From an uncultured Lachnospiraceae bacterium (lineage in GTDB: Bacteria > Bacillota > Clostridia > Lachnospirales > Lachnospiraceae): a DNA stretch of 52,921 bases. Location: positions 1-52,921 of the forward strand of contig CAMNGU010000004.1 of assembly GCA_946538525.1 (NCBI GenBank), in the 5' to 3' direction. The notes under the pieces are model-generated. The model was not told the DNA's origin and searched no databases. It saw only the letters and a program-made list of their open reading frames with translations. A program made the translations under genes and the position numbers. This document shows positions 18,416 to 28,649 of this stretch, piece by piece (within the stretch, counting starts at the first letter, position 1; each line of letters opens with the position of its first letter).

Positions 18416-21319
18416 TTAGTCATCACCAAGCTTCAGCGCTTCAGTGATATTCAGTCCTCTTACGATCTTTCTGATCCAGAATACGCATACTAATACAACA
18501 ACCAGAAGTACCAGCGCAAGTTTTATCATATCTCCACCGTAGGAGCTGATGAATACTGCAACATTATGCTTCTGTGGCAGGTAAACCGCTGCAAATAGTT
18601 TTACGAAGTACTTCGATGCCAGGGTTCCTGCAATTACTCCGGCGAAGATTGACATCAGCGACAGGAATATCTGTTCGATTCCTATCATCTTATTGATCTC
18701 GCCTCTACTGATACCCATAGCTCTGTAAATACCAAAGAGCAGTTCTCTGTCTCTAATAGATGTTATCCAGTAGATCATATAACCTATGATACAAAGTACA
18801 AGAGCTACAAGGAAGTCTGCTGTAAAGATACCATTTGTAATCTGAATAATAGCTGTAGACTTTTCTTTTCTTATTTCTTCTTTCCAGGAGGTAACCTTAT
18901 CCAAATATCTTGTACCTGAACCAAAGCTTTCGTTCACCACATCCTTAACTTCATCATAGCCTTCATCAGTCTTAACCCATACTTCGTAAGGAAGAACTGT
19001 TAATGAACTTGTAGCCAATCCATAGTTAATAACTGCCAGATAGTTTTCTTTTTCAACTACCTTTCCATTTTCATCTGTTACATATTTATACTTCACATAG
19101 CCTGGCCATGCATCAACAATAGCCACCACCTTTAGGTCTACTGTTGCATAAACATTGGTCTCGCCTGTAGCTGCTGGAGGCAGCTGCTCAATTACCATGT
19201 TGTCACCAACCTTAACCTCATACTTGTCAGCAAGACTCTTAGAGATAATAACACCCTCATTTTCTGCTGCAAGTGCATTCAGGTAGTTATACCAATGCTC
19301 TGGAGTAAGTCCATCCTTAAGGTTTGCTGTCTCACCAAATTCCTTTGTATTGATTGCCATCAGTGAAACATCGGAAAAGTCCTTTCCACCAGCTTTTATC
19401 TTGGTACGATCTGAATACATTACCTTAGTAACTGATGAAGCATGACCTTCATCCTTAAGTTTGAGATAATTCTCGTAGTCAGGTTCATTGTACTTCCAAA
19501 CTCGTTGTCCCGGAGGTCCCATAACTATCAGGTCCCAATGCTCCTTGATTCTCATGTCTGCACCACATTCATATTTCAGACGGTCTTCCTTATTGGCATT
19601 TATGGTTCTCGCCATATTTGCATTAAAGAGACTCATGGCAACAGTCATAACAAGGAATATTGATATTACTGCTGAAGCATTTCTAGTACGCATTATCTGC
19701 AGGAATCCTGCATATGTAACAGGCTGGAATCTCTTCTCACCCAGCTTATATACCAATTTTACAAAGTAGAAAATGATTCTCAGCATCAGCATTCCGCAGG
19801 CAAAGAGGAACAGCGTCGCATTTATGAAGATAACAGGATCTATTCCTTCACCATTCATTACGCTATTCGAAAGAAGTCCCAACTGCTTATTGTAGTTGAA
19901 CAGCAGATAGACAGACACTGCCAGAAGTGCCACATCCAGGAAATACTTCTCCCAAAATGGAGTAGCTGCTGTCTTTCTTCTTGTCTTTTTCTTCTTGAAG
20001 AAGATCAGTACAGGAAGCTCCATAACCATAACTGCTATAAGAGCTGCTGCAATGCCTGCAAGTACCATCCATATGTTGAATCTATAATCTCTTACACTTA
20101 TATCAGAGCTAAATGAGAATCCCATGAAGTCATCAACACTAGCAACCATCTTTCCAAAACCAAAGCCCACCAGAAGTCCTATAGGAAGACTGACTCCGGC
20201 AAGAATAAATGCCTGGATAATGTACATCACTATAAGTCTGGCTACGCTTAGACCTCTGCTTCTAAGTGTTGTCAGCTCCCCTGCTTCTGAATCGATAATT
20301 CTAAATGCGATCATTCCGATGAAGATAAGCACTAGAACGATAAGTGGAAGAACGATAACATAAAGCATCTGCTCTACAGATTTACTTCCTTCCTTAAATT
20401 CAGAAATGATTGGAGTAATATTTTCCTCCAGGTTCGCATCCTTACTTTTAAACTGTCTGATGATATTGTTAATATAAAAGACATTGCTAGGGTCAATATA
20501 TCTGTAATCGAAAGACTCATAACATTCTGTAGTTGTATCCTTCTCATATTTCATGAGGAAACTATCAAAGTCTTTCTTATCAACTATTGCAAATGTTCCG
20601 CATTCTTCAAGAGTTTTGTGCCAGAAATAATCATCAGCCTTTTCGGTAATGATTCCATTTACATAGAGTGTAATAACAGGATCATCACTTTCTTCTGCTC
20701 CGTACATTACCTTCTTAATATAGATAAGTTCTCCAGGAACCAAATTAAGCAAATCTGCTGTATACTGACCTACAAGACAAGGAATGGCATCTTCCGGAAT
20801 ATCTATTCCCTGATCTGTATACTCTGAGATATCCTCATATAGATCAGCTCCCTGAACTACATGATAGTGCTTTGACCATCCTTCCGGATCATCATCTGAT
20901 AGTAATCCATCGTCAATACATCCGAAACTTATTCGTCCGCTTCCATGGTATGAAAACTCTGCATCAACTGACCTATAATAGATAATTCTCTGGGACGAAA
21001 GAACTGGAAGTTCCAGATATTTGTTCCAAGAATCCTCATAACTCTTCATCCTGTCTGTGATGGTTTTAGTATTTCTCTGTTCATCAGGAAGATCCACCAA
21101 CTCTGTACCTTTTACTACATCCGATCTGTAAAGATAGGCTGGAAATCTTTGAGTCTGCTCCTGCTGTTTTGAAAAACCTCTCTGAATAAGCTTCATTCTT
21201 GAGCCATCTCTGAACATCATGATCATTGCGAATATCATGATAATAGAAATGTTACCAATCATGAGACACAGATAAAGTTTATACTTATTTTTAATTTTTG
21301 TAAGAATATACCTTATCAT
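18416..21319 (-). CDS. FtsX/MacB-type ABC transporter permease
   Basis: 967 aa; two permease-like TM modules (TTLRSRGLSVARLIVMYIIQAFILAGV; RELLFGIYRAMGISRGEINKMIGIEQIFLSLMSIFAGV). Confidence 0.85.
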   Translation of the reverse strand: MIRYILTKIKNKYKLYLCLMIGNISIIMIFAMIMMFRDGSRMKLIQRGFSKQQEQTQRFPAYLYRSDVVKGTELVDLPDEQRNTKTITDRMKSYEDSWNKYLELPVLSSQRIIYYRSVDAEFSYHGSGRISFGCIDDGLLSDDDPEGWSKHYHVVQGADLYEDISEYTDQGIDIPEDAIPCLVGQYTADLLNLVPGELIYIKKVMYGAEESDDPVITLYVNGIITEKADDYFWHKTLEECGTFAIVDKKDFDSFLMKYEKDTTTECYESFDYRYIDPSNVFYINNIIRQFKSKDANLEENITPIISEFKEGSKSVEQMLYVIVLPLIVLVLIFIGMIAFRIIDSEAGELTTLRSRGLSVARLIVMYIIQAFILAGVSLPIGLLVGFGFGKMVASVDDFMGFSFSSDISVRDYRFNIWMVLAGIAAALIAVMVMELPVLIFFKKKKTRRKTAATPFWEKYFLDVALLAVSVYLLFNYNKQLGLLSNSVMNGEGIDPVIFINATLFLFACGMLMLRIIFYFVKLVYKLGEKRFQPVTYAGFLQIMRTRNASAVISIFLVMTVAMSLFNANMARTINANKEDRLKYECGADMRIKEHWDLIVMGPPGQRVWKYNEPDYENYLKLKDEGHASSVTKVMYSDRTKIKAGGKDFSDVSLMAINTKEFGETANLKDGLTPEHWYNYLNALAAENEGVIISKSLADKYEVKVGDNMVIEQLPPAATGETNVYATVDLKVVAIVDAWPGYVKYKYVTDENGKVVEKENYLAVINYGLATSSLTVLPYEVWVKTDEGYDEVKDVVNESFGSGTRYLDKVTSWKEEIRKEKSTAIIQITNGIFTADFLVALVLCIIGYMIYWITSIRDRELLFGIYRAMGISRGEINKMIGIEQIFLSLMSIFAGVIAGTLASKYFVKLFAAVYLPQKHNVAVFISSYGGDMIKLALVLLVVVLVCVFWIRKIVRGLNITEALKLGDD

Positions 21320-23610
21320 TTCAGTATCTTATCTCCCACTTCTAATCCACTAAGAATATATTTTGTTCCTGTAGCTGATATTGAATCATATACGATTACA
21401 TATTCCTTCACATACTCTTCGCCTTCTAATTTCCAGACAAAGTGTTTTTCTTTCTGTGTCAGCTGATCAACCTCGGATTTTACTGCTTTCATAGGAACGG
21501 CTACAACCTGTCTCATTTCTCTTGCAGGAATTGTCAGCTCATTTCGAAGAAGATCCGTTTCTGTTATCTCTCCATCCATTTCCAGAATGCACTGATACTC
21601 GACATTCTTGTTAAATGGAGCTGAAAAAGTCACATGTGGTCTATCATCATCTGTAAAAAGCATAAATCTGTTTTTATTTCCATTTATTCCGATACAGGTT
21701 CCAGTCCAGGTTTTTAGATTCTTAACATCCTCTGCACTACCATCACCTTCCTGCTTATTAACCAATGTGACCTTCTGTCCCAGATAGGCCGTGTTAATAG
21801 GAGAAACAAGCCCCGGTTCTTCACTGATTATTGCCAAAAGCTTTGTATGATTTGGTTTATCATTTCTATAGGATTCTGTAAGTACATAAGAGCCCTTTTC
21901 AATCTTGGCATCATTATCGTGAACGATGGCTGCAATCTTTCCATCTCTTACTGCACTCTCCACATAATCTGAATGACCATCTACATAGGTTGTTCCTATA
22001 CGGATTTTTTCATATTCTTCCATCTTGATACTTCGGGTTGCATTATATTCAGCCTTTTCGTAACTCTCCTGAATATCCAGAGTATCTATATCACATTTTG
22101 TTCGTTCCGCAAGATACATATTTTCGTAAATGGCATCTGTACTTGTGCCCATATCTTCTGCAGTGAACATTTCTGCACCCTTTAGAATTTCCTCTAATTC
22201 TGCTCTGTTCTTATTATATGTATCTGAAGCTTCCTGCCGGGTTTTATCCAGATTCTCAATTGTGAGACGAGCCTCTTCAACATCTCCCTTACCTGCGTTT
22301 GAATCTACTGAGAAAAGTGCATCTCCCGCAGAAGCCATTCCAGTATTAGCGATTCTTGAAAAATCTCCGCTAATTTCTGAGGTATATATTTCATATTTCG
22401 GATATGCCAGATCTACTATCTTAGATGTACATTCCTCCACATAGTCAGATAGTTCAACCTCATAAATATCTTGTGAGCTCGGAATCATGGCACGGTTGTT
22501 ATAGAAGACCAATTCCCCTTCCTCAAGTCCGGAGATTACTTCTGTATAAAGACCATCTGTAACTCCCAACTCTATTATTCTTTTCTCATTTTTACCATCC
22601 GGGCCTTTTACATATACGAAGTTCTCACCACTATCCCGGTAGATTGAGTCATTTCCAACTGCCAACTGAGGAGCATCATCGCCTTCCAGGAAATACATAG
22701 GCATATCTGTGCCCATGATCAGTTGTCCCTCTTTGACATCAAAGGCCATTGGAGGATTCATCTGTACTGATAAAGCATAGGAAACTTCTTCGTTAGAGTA
22801 ATTCCTCTCGTCAATTTCAACCTTCTTACCATTTAGGTAAGTCCATTTACTCTTGTAGTTTTCAAATTCATACTTATTGATATTCTTGTCTTCAGCTTCT
22901 ATGTAAAGATCATCATAATCAGCTATTGTTACAATATTCTGATTTCCCGGAATCTCATTGGATTCTGTAAGATCTCTTACATAAACTACTGGACCTGAGA
23001 TTGGTGCAACAAATTCATTATTGCTCTGCTGCTCCGTAATCTCTGCAAGCTCTGATTTTAATGAACTGATATCTGCATCATAGACTGCCAGATTATATCT
23101 TTGATTCTCTCTCTCAACAGCAATCTCTTTGGTCTTCGTCTTTATTCCTTCTTCATTCTGCAGATATTCTTCAATCTTCAGCTCATAACCCATCTTCTCA
23201 ATACTTTTATCAGAAATATTTTTTTTATTACTACGCATTCTATTCAGTGAAGCTATCTGGGCATTTATGCTGGCTGCTCTTTCATCTAGAACAGCTGTAT
23301 TGACTCTGGCTATAACCTGACCAGCCTCAACATAGTCACCAACGCTTACCAATATTTCAGAAAGACTTACGGTCTTATCTGAATATACCGGATATTCCTT
23401 AGGTACCACATGGCCGTAGATCATCTCGATTTTTCCTACGGTCCTCTTGGATACAGGTCGATAAGCAGTAGCAATAGTGCTAGGCTCTATCAGCTCAGGA
23501 ATATCAGCTGACGCTTTTCCGCATCCGGAAAGCCCTGCCAGAAGCACTGTGATCTGGACCGCTACCAGAATGGTGCTCACTATTTTATTTTTCTTAAATA
23601 ACTTAATCAT
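21316..23610 (-). CDS. lipoprotein HlyD/RND-type adaptor, probable tandem double adaptor
   Basis: Lipobox LSGC; lipoyl-like block VSVGDYVEAGQVIARVN; EVISGLEEGELVFY mid-protein and ILSGLEVGDKILK at C-terminus; ATGA overlap with permease start. Confidence 0.75.
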   Translation of the reverse strand: MIKLFKKNKIVSTILVAVQITVLLAGLSGCGKASADIPELIEPSTIATAYRPVSKRTVGKIEMIYGHVVPKEYPVYSDKTVSLSEILVSVGDYVEAGQVIARVNTAVLDERAASINAQIASLNRMRSNKKNISDKSIEKMGYELKIEEYLQNEEGIKTKTKEIAVERENQRYNLAVYDADISSLKSELAEITEQQSNNEFVAPISGPVVYVRDLTESNEIPGNQNIVTIADYDDLYIEAEDKNINKYEFENYKSKWTYLNGKKVEIDERNYSNEEVSYALSVQMNPPMAFDVKEGQLIMGTDMPMYFLEGDDAPQLAVGNDSIYRDSGENFVYVKGPDGKNEKRIIELGVTDGLYTEVISGLEEGELVFYNNRAMIPSSQDIYEVELSDYVEECTSKIVDLAYPKYEIYTSEISGDFSRIANTGMASAGDALFSVDSNAGKGDVEEARLTIENLDKTRQEASDTYNKNRAELEEILKGAEMFTAEDMGTSTDAIYENMYLAERTKCDIDTLDIQESYEKAEYNATRSIKMEEYEKIRIGTTYVDGHSDYVESAVRDGKIAAIVHDNDAKIEKGSYVLTESYRNDKPNHTKLLAIISEEPGLVSPINTAYLGQKVTLVNKQEGDGSAEDVKNLKTWTGTCIGINGNKNRFMLFTDDDRPHVTFSAPFNKNVEYQCILEMDGEITETDLLRNELTIPAREMRQVVAVPMKAVKSEVDQLTQKEKHFVWKLEGEEYVKEYVIVYDSISATGTKYILSGLEVGDKILK

Positions 23611-23658
23611 TTCGTCTGCCTTTTCTCATATGATTTATATCTAAAAATTCACAGTTAT

Positions 23659-24870
23659 TTATTCTTCGGAGATTGACACCACATCGCCTTCCTCAAGGCC
23701 CTTGGTGATTACCGTATACTGTCCGACGGTATCTCCCACCTCAACCTCTATAGCTTTAAATAGGCCATCTTCCTGCTGAAGATGAACAAAGTATTGATCC
23801 TCATGCTGTATTACTGCTCTTTTATCTACATATATAGCATCCTTTATTTCCGGAAGCTCTTTATAAAGAACTAAGGATTTTTCTTTAAGCACTTCATTGT
23901 TTACCAGCTTGAAATATACCTTATCCGAGGTTATCAGTTTGCCCTGTCCAGTTGAGCCTGCGCTTTCTTCAGATGTATCCTCTGCATCTGTATCATCCTG
24001 AGCACTGGCATCTCCTGCACTGGCTGTGTCGCTGCCCACACCTCCTGGTCCTTCAATAACCTCAACCTGATACTCACTAACCATAGTCTTTGCTGTAAAT
24101 ACATCTCCCACATGGAATTCAAAATCCTCAGTAGCTGAACCGGTTGAATTCTTAGTTCTATCCATAATGTAGTAACCATCGTCATTTACTATCTTGACTA
24201 TAGGGCTACCTACTACTATAAATCCGTCCTTTACTGAAGGGTCCACATAGCTTACAACACCTTCAACTTCTGAGATTACATTTATCTTGTCATAGGTATC
24301 ATTTATATCCTGAATATATGTGTCTGCCAGGGAAATGTCATTTCCAAGAGAAACCATCTCATCAAAATAATCCAGTGACGGATCAATATCCATCAGCTTC
24401 TGATAGTGTTCCTTTTCCAACACCGACTTAGTTCTTCCTACAGTGCTCTGTCGGATCTGTTTTGTAAGACTTTCAGAGTCAAAGCTTAATATGGTATCAC
24501 CTACTGATACCTTGTCACCAACATCCACATTTAGTGACTTGAACTTGACCTTGTATTCCATCTCGATTGCTTCCATCTTGCTCTTCTCGATTCGCAGGAT
24601 GACCTCATTATATCCAGACAGGTTTATCTCCTGAGTATATGTTGGAGTCAAATCTCCCTTCTGAACAAAGACGGTATTCTGCTGCAATCTGGTATAGGTA
24701 ATGTCCCTTGCCGGTACCAGTGGATCCATATCAGAATTTCCACAACCGGAAAGCGCTAAAAGAGAGACCAGCAGGGTTCCTGCCAGCACTCTCTTCATCA
24801 TGTGCTTTGGAATATGCTTTGGAATTTGATTTGAAATAAAACCTTGCTTTTGCTCTTGTTTCCTAAACAT
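23659..24870 (-). CDS. lipoprotein HlyD/RND-type periplasmic-adaptor-like protein
   Basis: Lipobox LSGC; LNVDVGDKVSVGDTILSFD and VITKGLEEGDVVSISEE adaptor motifs. Confidence 0.78.
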   Translation of the reverse strand: MFRKQEQKQGFISNQIPKHIPKHMMKRVLAGTLLVSLLALSGCGNSDMDPLVPARDITYTRLQQNTVFVQKGDLTPTYTQEINLSGYNEVILRIEKSKMEAIEMEYKVKFKSLNVDVGDKVSVGDTILSFDSESLTKQIRQSTVGRTKSVLEKEHYQKLMDIDPSLDYFDEMVSLGNDISLADTYIQDINDTYDKINVISEVEGVVSYVDPSVKDGFIVVGSPIVKIVNDDGYYIMDRTKNSTGSATEDFEFHVGDVFTAKTMVSEYQVEVIEGPGGVGSDTASAGDASAQDDTDAEDTSEESAGSTGQGKLITSDKVYFKLVNNEVLKEKSLVLYKELPEIKDAIYVDKRAVIQHEDQYFVHLQQEDGLFKAIEVEVGDTVGQYTVITKGLEEGDVVSISEE

Positions 24871-24942
24871 TTTCTTATTTCCTTATTTTATTTATAGTTT
24901 ATTTATTATCTTTTTTATATTCTTCAATTTTTTTCTGAATAT

Positions 24943-26598
24943 TTAATAATCCACCGTATTTATCATACTTCCGTCCATGGCATTTATAAATACTGCTATT
25001 ACATTATAGTCATTCCCCTGGACAAGGAATTGCCAAACAGGAATATAGGAAAAGTTTGTACTATCCGGTTCTTCAGAATATGGAATAAGTGTAAGATCCA
25101 TTTGTTGTATGGTGAGTTTTGAGGCTCCCTGCTTCACATCATCAGGAATAGTTTTCTCACCAATCTGTTCTTTAAACGCTTCCATAATCTTATCAAACTC
25201 TAAAAGTCTGACATTTTCTGTTATATCAGTTATCTCATCCACCAGAGTAAGGTCAACTCCCATGATTCCCTTATCTGTCACTTTAATTCTTCCAGTATTA
25301 ACAATCATAGATACAGCACCACCAGCAGAAACTTGTTCACCAGTTTCTCCTTCAAAGATGGCATCGTTTAGATAAACTGCATAACCATTTATATCATAAT
25401 CTAAGACATTTTCTGATTCATTTACATCATTTTGATTATCTATAATGTACTGATAGATGCTATCATATTTTCCTTCTTCAGCCTCAGAATATCTATCTTC
25501 CTGATCCGCAAGAACCTGATAACCAGCACCTTCACCACCATGACCTCTAGTTATTATGGCGCTTAGAAAATCTGAATGAGTAAATGATAAAACACTCACA
25601 CCCGGATCCTTGTACAAGTATTCGGTATAATCAAAATCAGTAATATTATCTGTACCGCTACTCTTAAAAATGGAAGGATTGGTTGTAATATGATTCATGT
25701 TGCTTGGTATACCCAGTTTTTCTTCAAGGAACTGTGATGCTTCCTCTTTAACCTCATCAATACTCTTAGTGCACTGATTTTCTATCTCAAGAGGCTGACT
25801 CTGGGAGTCATTTGAACCTTCAATATAGAGAGTTCTATAATCCTTATCTGGAAAATACTCATTAATACTAACTGGGTCAAAGAAGATTGTTCTCTTTTCT
25901 GCATATCTATCATATGCCAGAAGCAGACAGAAACGAGTGCCTTCATAATCACCTTCATACATATGAATAAAGTATTTATCTTCATCAACCCATTCAAAGG
26001 TTTCTTCATCCGCCACATTTATAAGTTTGAACTGCTCGCTGTAGCTACTGGAAGAAAAATCAAAATTTTCTGAATACATACTCAGCTGAAACATTATATT
26101 CTTATACTTATACGCCATGGTCATGTAGTCAGTTTCATTTGATATTGTTATCTTATCCAGTTTTTTTGCTGAATCTCCAAAAAGAGTTTTTACAAGAGTT
26201 TCTTCCTGATCGATTCCATCTCCTACCAGTTTTGCAGAATAAACATTCATTCCTGCTATATCTGGAACAAAGTATGTGGCGTCTATATCCAGGGTCATAT
26301 CTCCTACCGCTGTAGACTCTTTCCAGTCGATCCTGTCACCAAATATCTGACGAAGTGTTTTTCCGTCTCCAGCCTGTACATTAAGTCCATCTGAATCACT
26401 ATCAGTTGCGGTACCAACCTCCTCGGATTCTACCGTGCTTCCAGATTCATTTCCGTAATCATCAACTACTACATCGTTTTTTCCACAGGCAACAAGTGAA
26501 AATGTAAGTGCTGCGCTTAACATGAAACAACTAATTTTTTTTACTGTTTTTCTCATAGGTCTTTTCCTCAAAGTTTTTCTCATTTTGTCCTTCTTCAT
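24943..26598 (-). CDS. lipoprotein of unknown function (paralogue of next gene)
   Basis: Signal peptide plus lipobox LVACGKND; LRQIFGDRIDWKES shared with 26704-28350 product. Confidence 0.75.
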   Translation of the reverse strand: MKKDKMRKTLRKRPMRKTVKKISCFMLSAALTFSLVACGKNDVVVDDYGNESGSTVESEEVGTATDSDSDGLNVQAGDGKTLRQIFGDRIDWKESTAVGDMTLDIDATYFVPDIAGMNVYSAKLVGDGIDQEETLVKTLFGDSAKKLDKITISNETDYMTMAYKYKNIMFQLSMYSENFDFSSSSYSEQFKLINVADEETFEWVDEDKYFIHMYEGDYEGTRFCLLLAYDRYAEKRTIFFDPVSINEYFPDKDYRTLYIEGSNDSQSQPLEIENQCTKSIDEVKEEASQFLEEKLGIPSNMNHITTNPSIFKSSGTDNITDFDYTEYLYKDPGVSVLSFTHSDFLSAIITRGHGGEGAGYQVLADQEDRYSEAEEGKYDSIYQYIIDNQNDVNESENVLDYDINGYAVYLNDAIFEGETGEQVSAGGAVSMIVNTGRIKVTDKGIMGVDLTLVDEITDITENVRLLEFDKIMEAFKEQIGEKTIPDDVKQGASKLTIQQMDLTLIPYSEEPDSTNFSYIPVWQFLVQGNDYNVIAVFINAMDGSMINTVDY

Positions 26599-26703
26599 GT
26601 CCTTTTGATTTTTTCCCCTGCTTAGCTCTTAACCACTTTTACTTTACTTGTTACCTTCTTATTACTTCTTTGCTTCTACACTTCTAACCTTTATTATTTT
26701 TTT

Positions 26704-28350
26704 CTACTCGTCATAGTTCACATAGTATAAGTCTTCTAAGGATCCATCCATTGCATTTATATTCACCATTGCCATATGGTTTCCATTAAACTCTCCCATG
26801 ATCATAAATCTCCAGCATGGAATATATGTAAGTTCTGCTCCATCTTCTTTCGCATAGTAAACTAGATCCATATTGATCATTGATAATTTTTGAGGACTAC
26901 CCATCTTTGAAGGATCAAACTTTGTATCTAGTTCTGACTTAAAGGCTTCCTGTATCTGGTCAAAATCCAGAAGATTCACACCCTCAACCATGTCATACAT
27001 TTCACTGTTCAGTGATATATCCACACCATATATTCCCTGACTAGTAAATGTTATCATTCCAGTATTTACTTCTATGCCTTCAAAGCTATTAAGCAGCGTG
27101 CTATAGTTAAATATCTGATTATCCAAGAATACTGCATAACCATCATAGGTTTTTGTTCCCTCTACTACTCCCGCACTAGAACCAGTGTAGATGAAGTCAT
27201 ATATATCCTGGCCCTTTTCTTCATACGCATCTCTAGCAAGATCCTGCTGTTCTGAAAGTATCTGATAGGATTCAATAACACCCTGCCGGCCATCCTTAAG
27301 ACAGCTCATATAGTCCGTATCAGTAAATGAAATAACTGATGGACCCATATCAAATAATTCAGACATATAGTTTGATGCACTAAAAGCAACAGTTTGCTGA
27401 TCCAGCAATGTATATATTCTTGAATCTGGAGTAATCTTATTATTTGTACTGCTGATCTTCAGCTTTTCTTCAAGGAAATCCGAAGCCTCTTTCTCAACTT
27501 CTTCCATACTCATATTACAGGCATTATCAAATTCTCTAGCCGAACCTATCTTATCGTTTGTGCTTTCTATAAGCATAGTCTCATAATTCGTTCCAGGGAA
27601 ATAATCCGATATATTTAGAGGATTAAAGAATATATATCTTGTAGCTGTAATCGCATCATATCCCATAAGAAGACCAAACCTTTTTTCTTCATAGGTACCT
27701 TCATACATATGAATATGATAAGTTTCTGTATCCCTCCAGGTGAACTTTTCCTCTGTTTCATCAAAATATGAAGAAGTGATTATACTGTAGCATTTCTGGA
27801 GATATTCAGGCCCTGTTTCAATCTCCTCATCTATTCCGGTATTCGTGGTCATACTATTTAGAAGATATCTATATTTATAGAGAAATGGCATATACTCTGT
27901 TTCACCTTTATATGTCAGCTCTTCTATCTTCTCTGCTGTGTCACCAAAAATAGCCTTTACTACACTTTCCTCCCATGCAGAATCATAGGTCATGGCTTTA
28001 CATTTCATAACATTCATGTATGAATCAGCAGGAACAGAATAGTAAGTATCAACATCTATAGTTTTATTTGCAATGGAAAATGATTCTTCCCAATCGATTC
28101 TTTCGCCGAACATCTGCCTGAGATCCCTGCCTTCACCCTGCTCCGCAACATCTGTTGCAGTCGCAGCATCACCAGTGGTTGCAGATGCTGTACTACTTGC
28201 TGAATTATCACCATATTCCTCAACCACTACATTTCCCTTTCCACATGAAGTAAGAGAAATACAAAGTGATACACCAAGCATAATCGATATGAAGTTTTTT
28301 CTGATTTTTTTGAATTTAGATTTGAAATTTTTAGAATCTGTAATATTCAT
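26704..28350 (-). CDS. lipoprotein of unknown function
   Basis: Lipobox LTSCGKGN; LRQMFGERIDWEES and C-terminal YIPCWRFMIMGEFNGNHMAMVNINAMDGS parallel the neighbouring paralogue. Confidence 0.75.
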   Translation of the reverse strand: MNITDSKNFKSKFKKIRKNFISIMLGVSLCISLTSCGKGNVVVEEYGDNSASSTASATTGDAATATDVAEQGEGRDLRQMFGERIDWEESFSIANKTIDVDTYYSVPADSYMNVMKCKAMTYDSAWEESVVKAIFGDTAEKIEELTYKGETEYMPFLYKYRYLLNSMTTNTGIDEEIETGPEYLQKCYSIITSSYFDETEEKFTWRDTETYHIHMYEGTYEEKRFGLLMGYDAITATRYIFFNPLNISDYFPGTNYETMLIESTNDKIGSAREFDNACNMSMEEVEKEASDFLEEKLKISSTNNKITPDSRIYTLLDQQTVAFSASNYMSELFDMGPSVISFTDTDYMSCLKDGRQGVIESYQILSEQQDLARDAYEEKGQDIYDFIYTGSSAGVVEGTKTYDGYAVFLDNQIFNYSTLLNSFEGIEVNTGMITFTSQGIYGVDISLNSEMYDMVEGVNLLDFDQIQEAFKSELDTKFDPSKMGSPQKLSMINMDLVYYAKEDGAELTYIPCWRFMIMGEFNGNHMAMVNINAMDGSLEDLYYVNYDE

Positions 28351-28426
28351 TTTCTTTCCCTTTTGCTAAATTCACAGCAAACCAACACTTTTATAACCTC
28401 ACTCTTTACATAAGATAAACCAAGTT

Positions 28427-28465
28427 TGTATCGAGAATGTATCATTGGTGTATCGAAAATGTATC
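28427..28465 (+). promoter_or_regulatory. four-box direct-repeat array TGTATC, 11-bp periodicity
   Basis: TGTATC at 28427, 28438, 28449, 28460 exactly. Confidence 0.85.
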
Positions 28466-28649
28466 AATTGAGATTTATTTCTAATTTCTTTCTATTTCTT
28501 CTTATTTTCAAAAATCAAAATCAGGTTATTCATTTTTCTGCAGGACAGCAAAATTCATGCTATAATATCCCTTGGCTAACTTCGAAAGCTTTTGAAGATA
28601 TGCCTTTCATATTAATATGAAGACTTAGTATGAAACAGTGGAGGTTATA

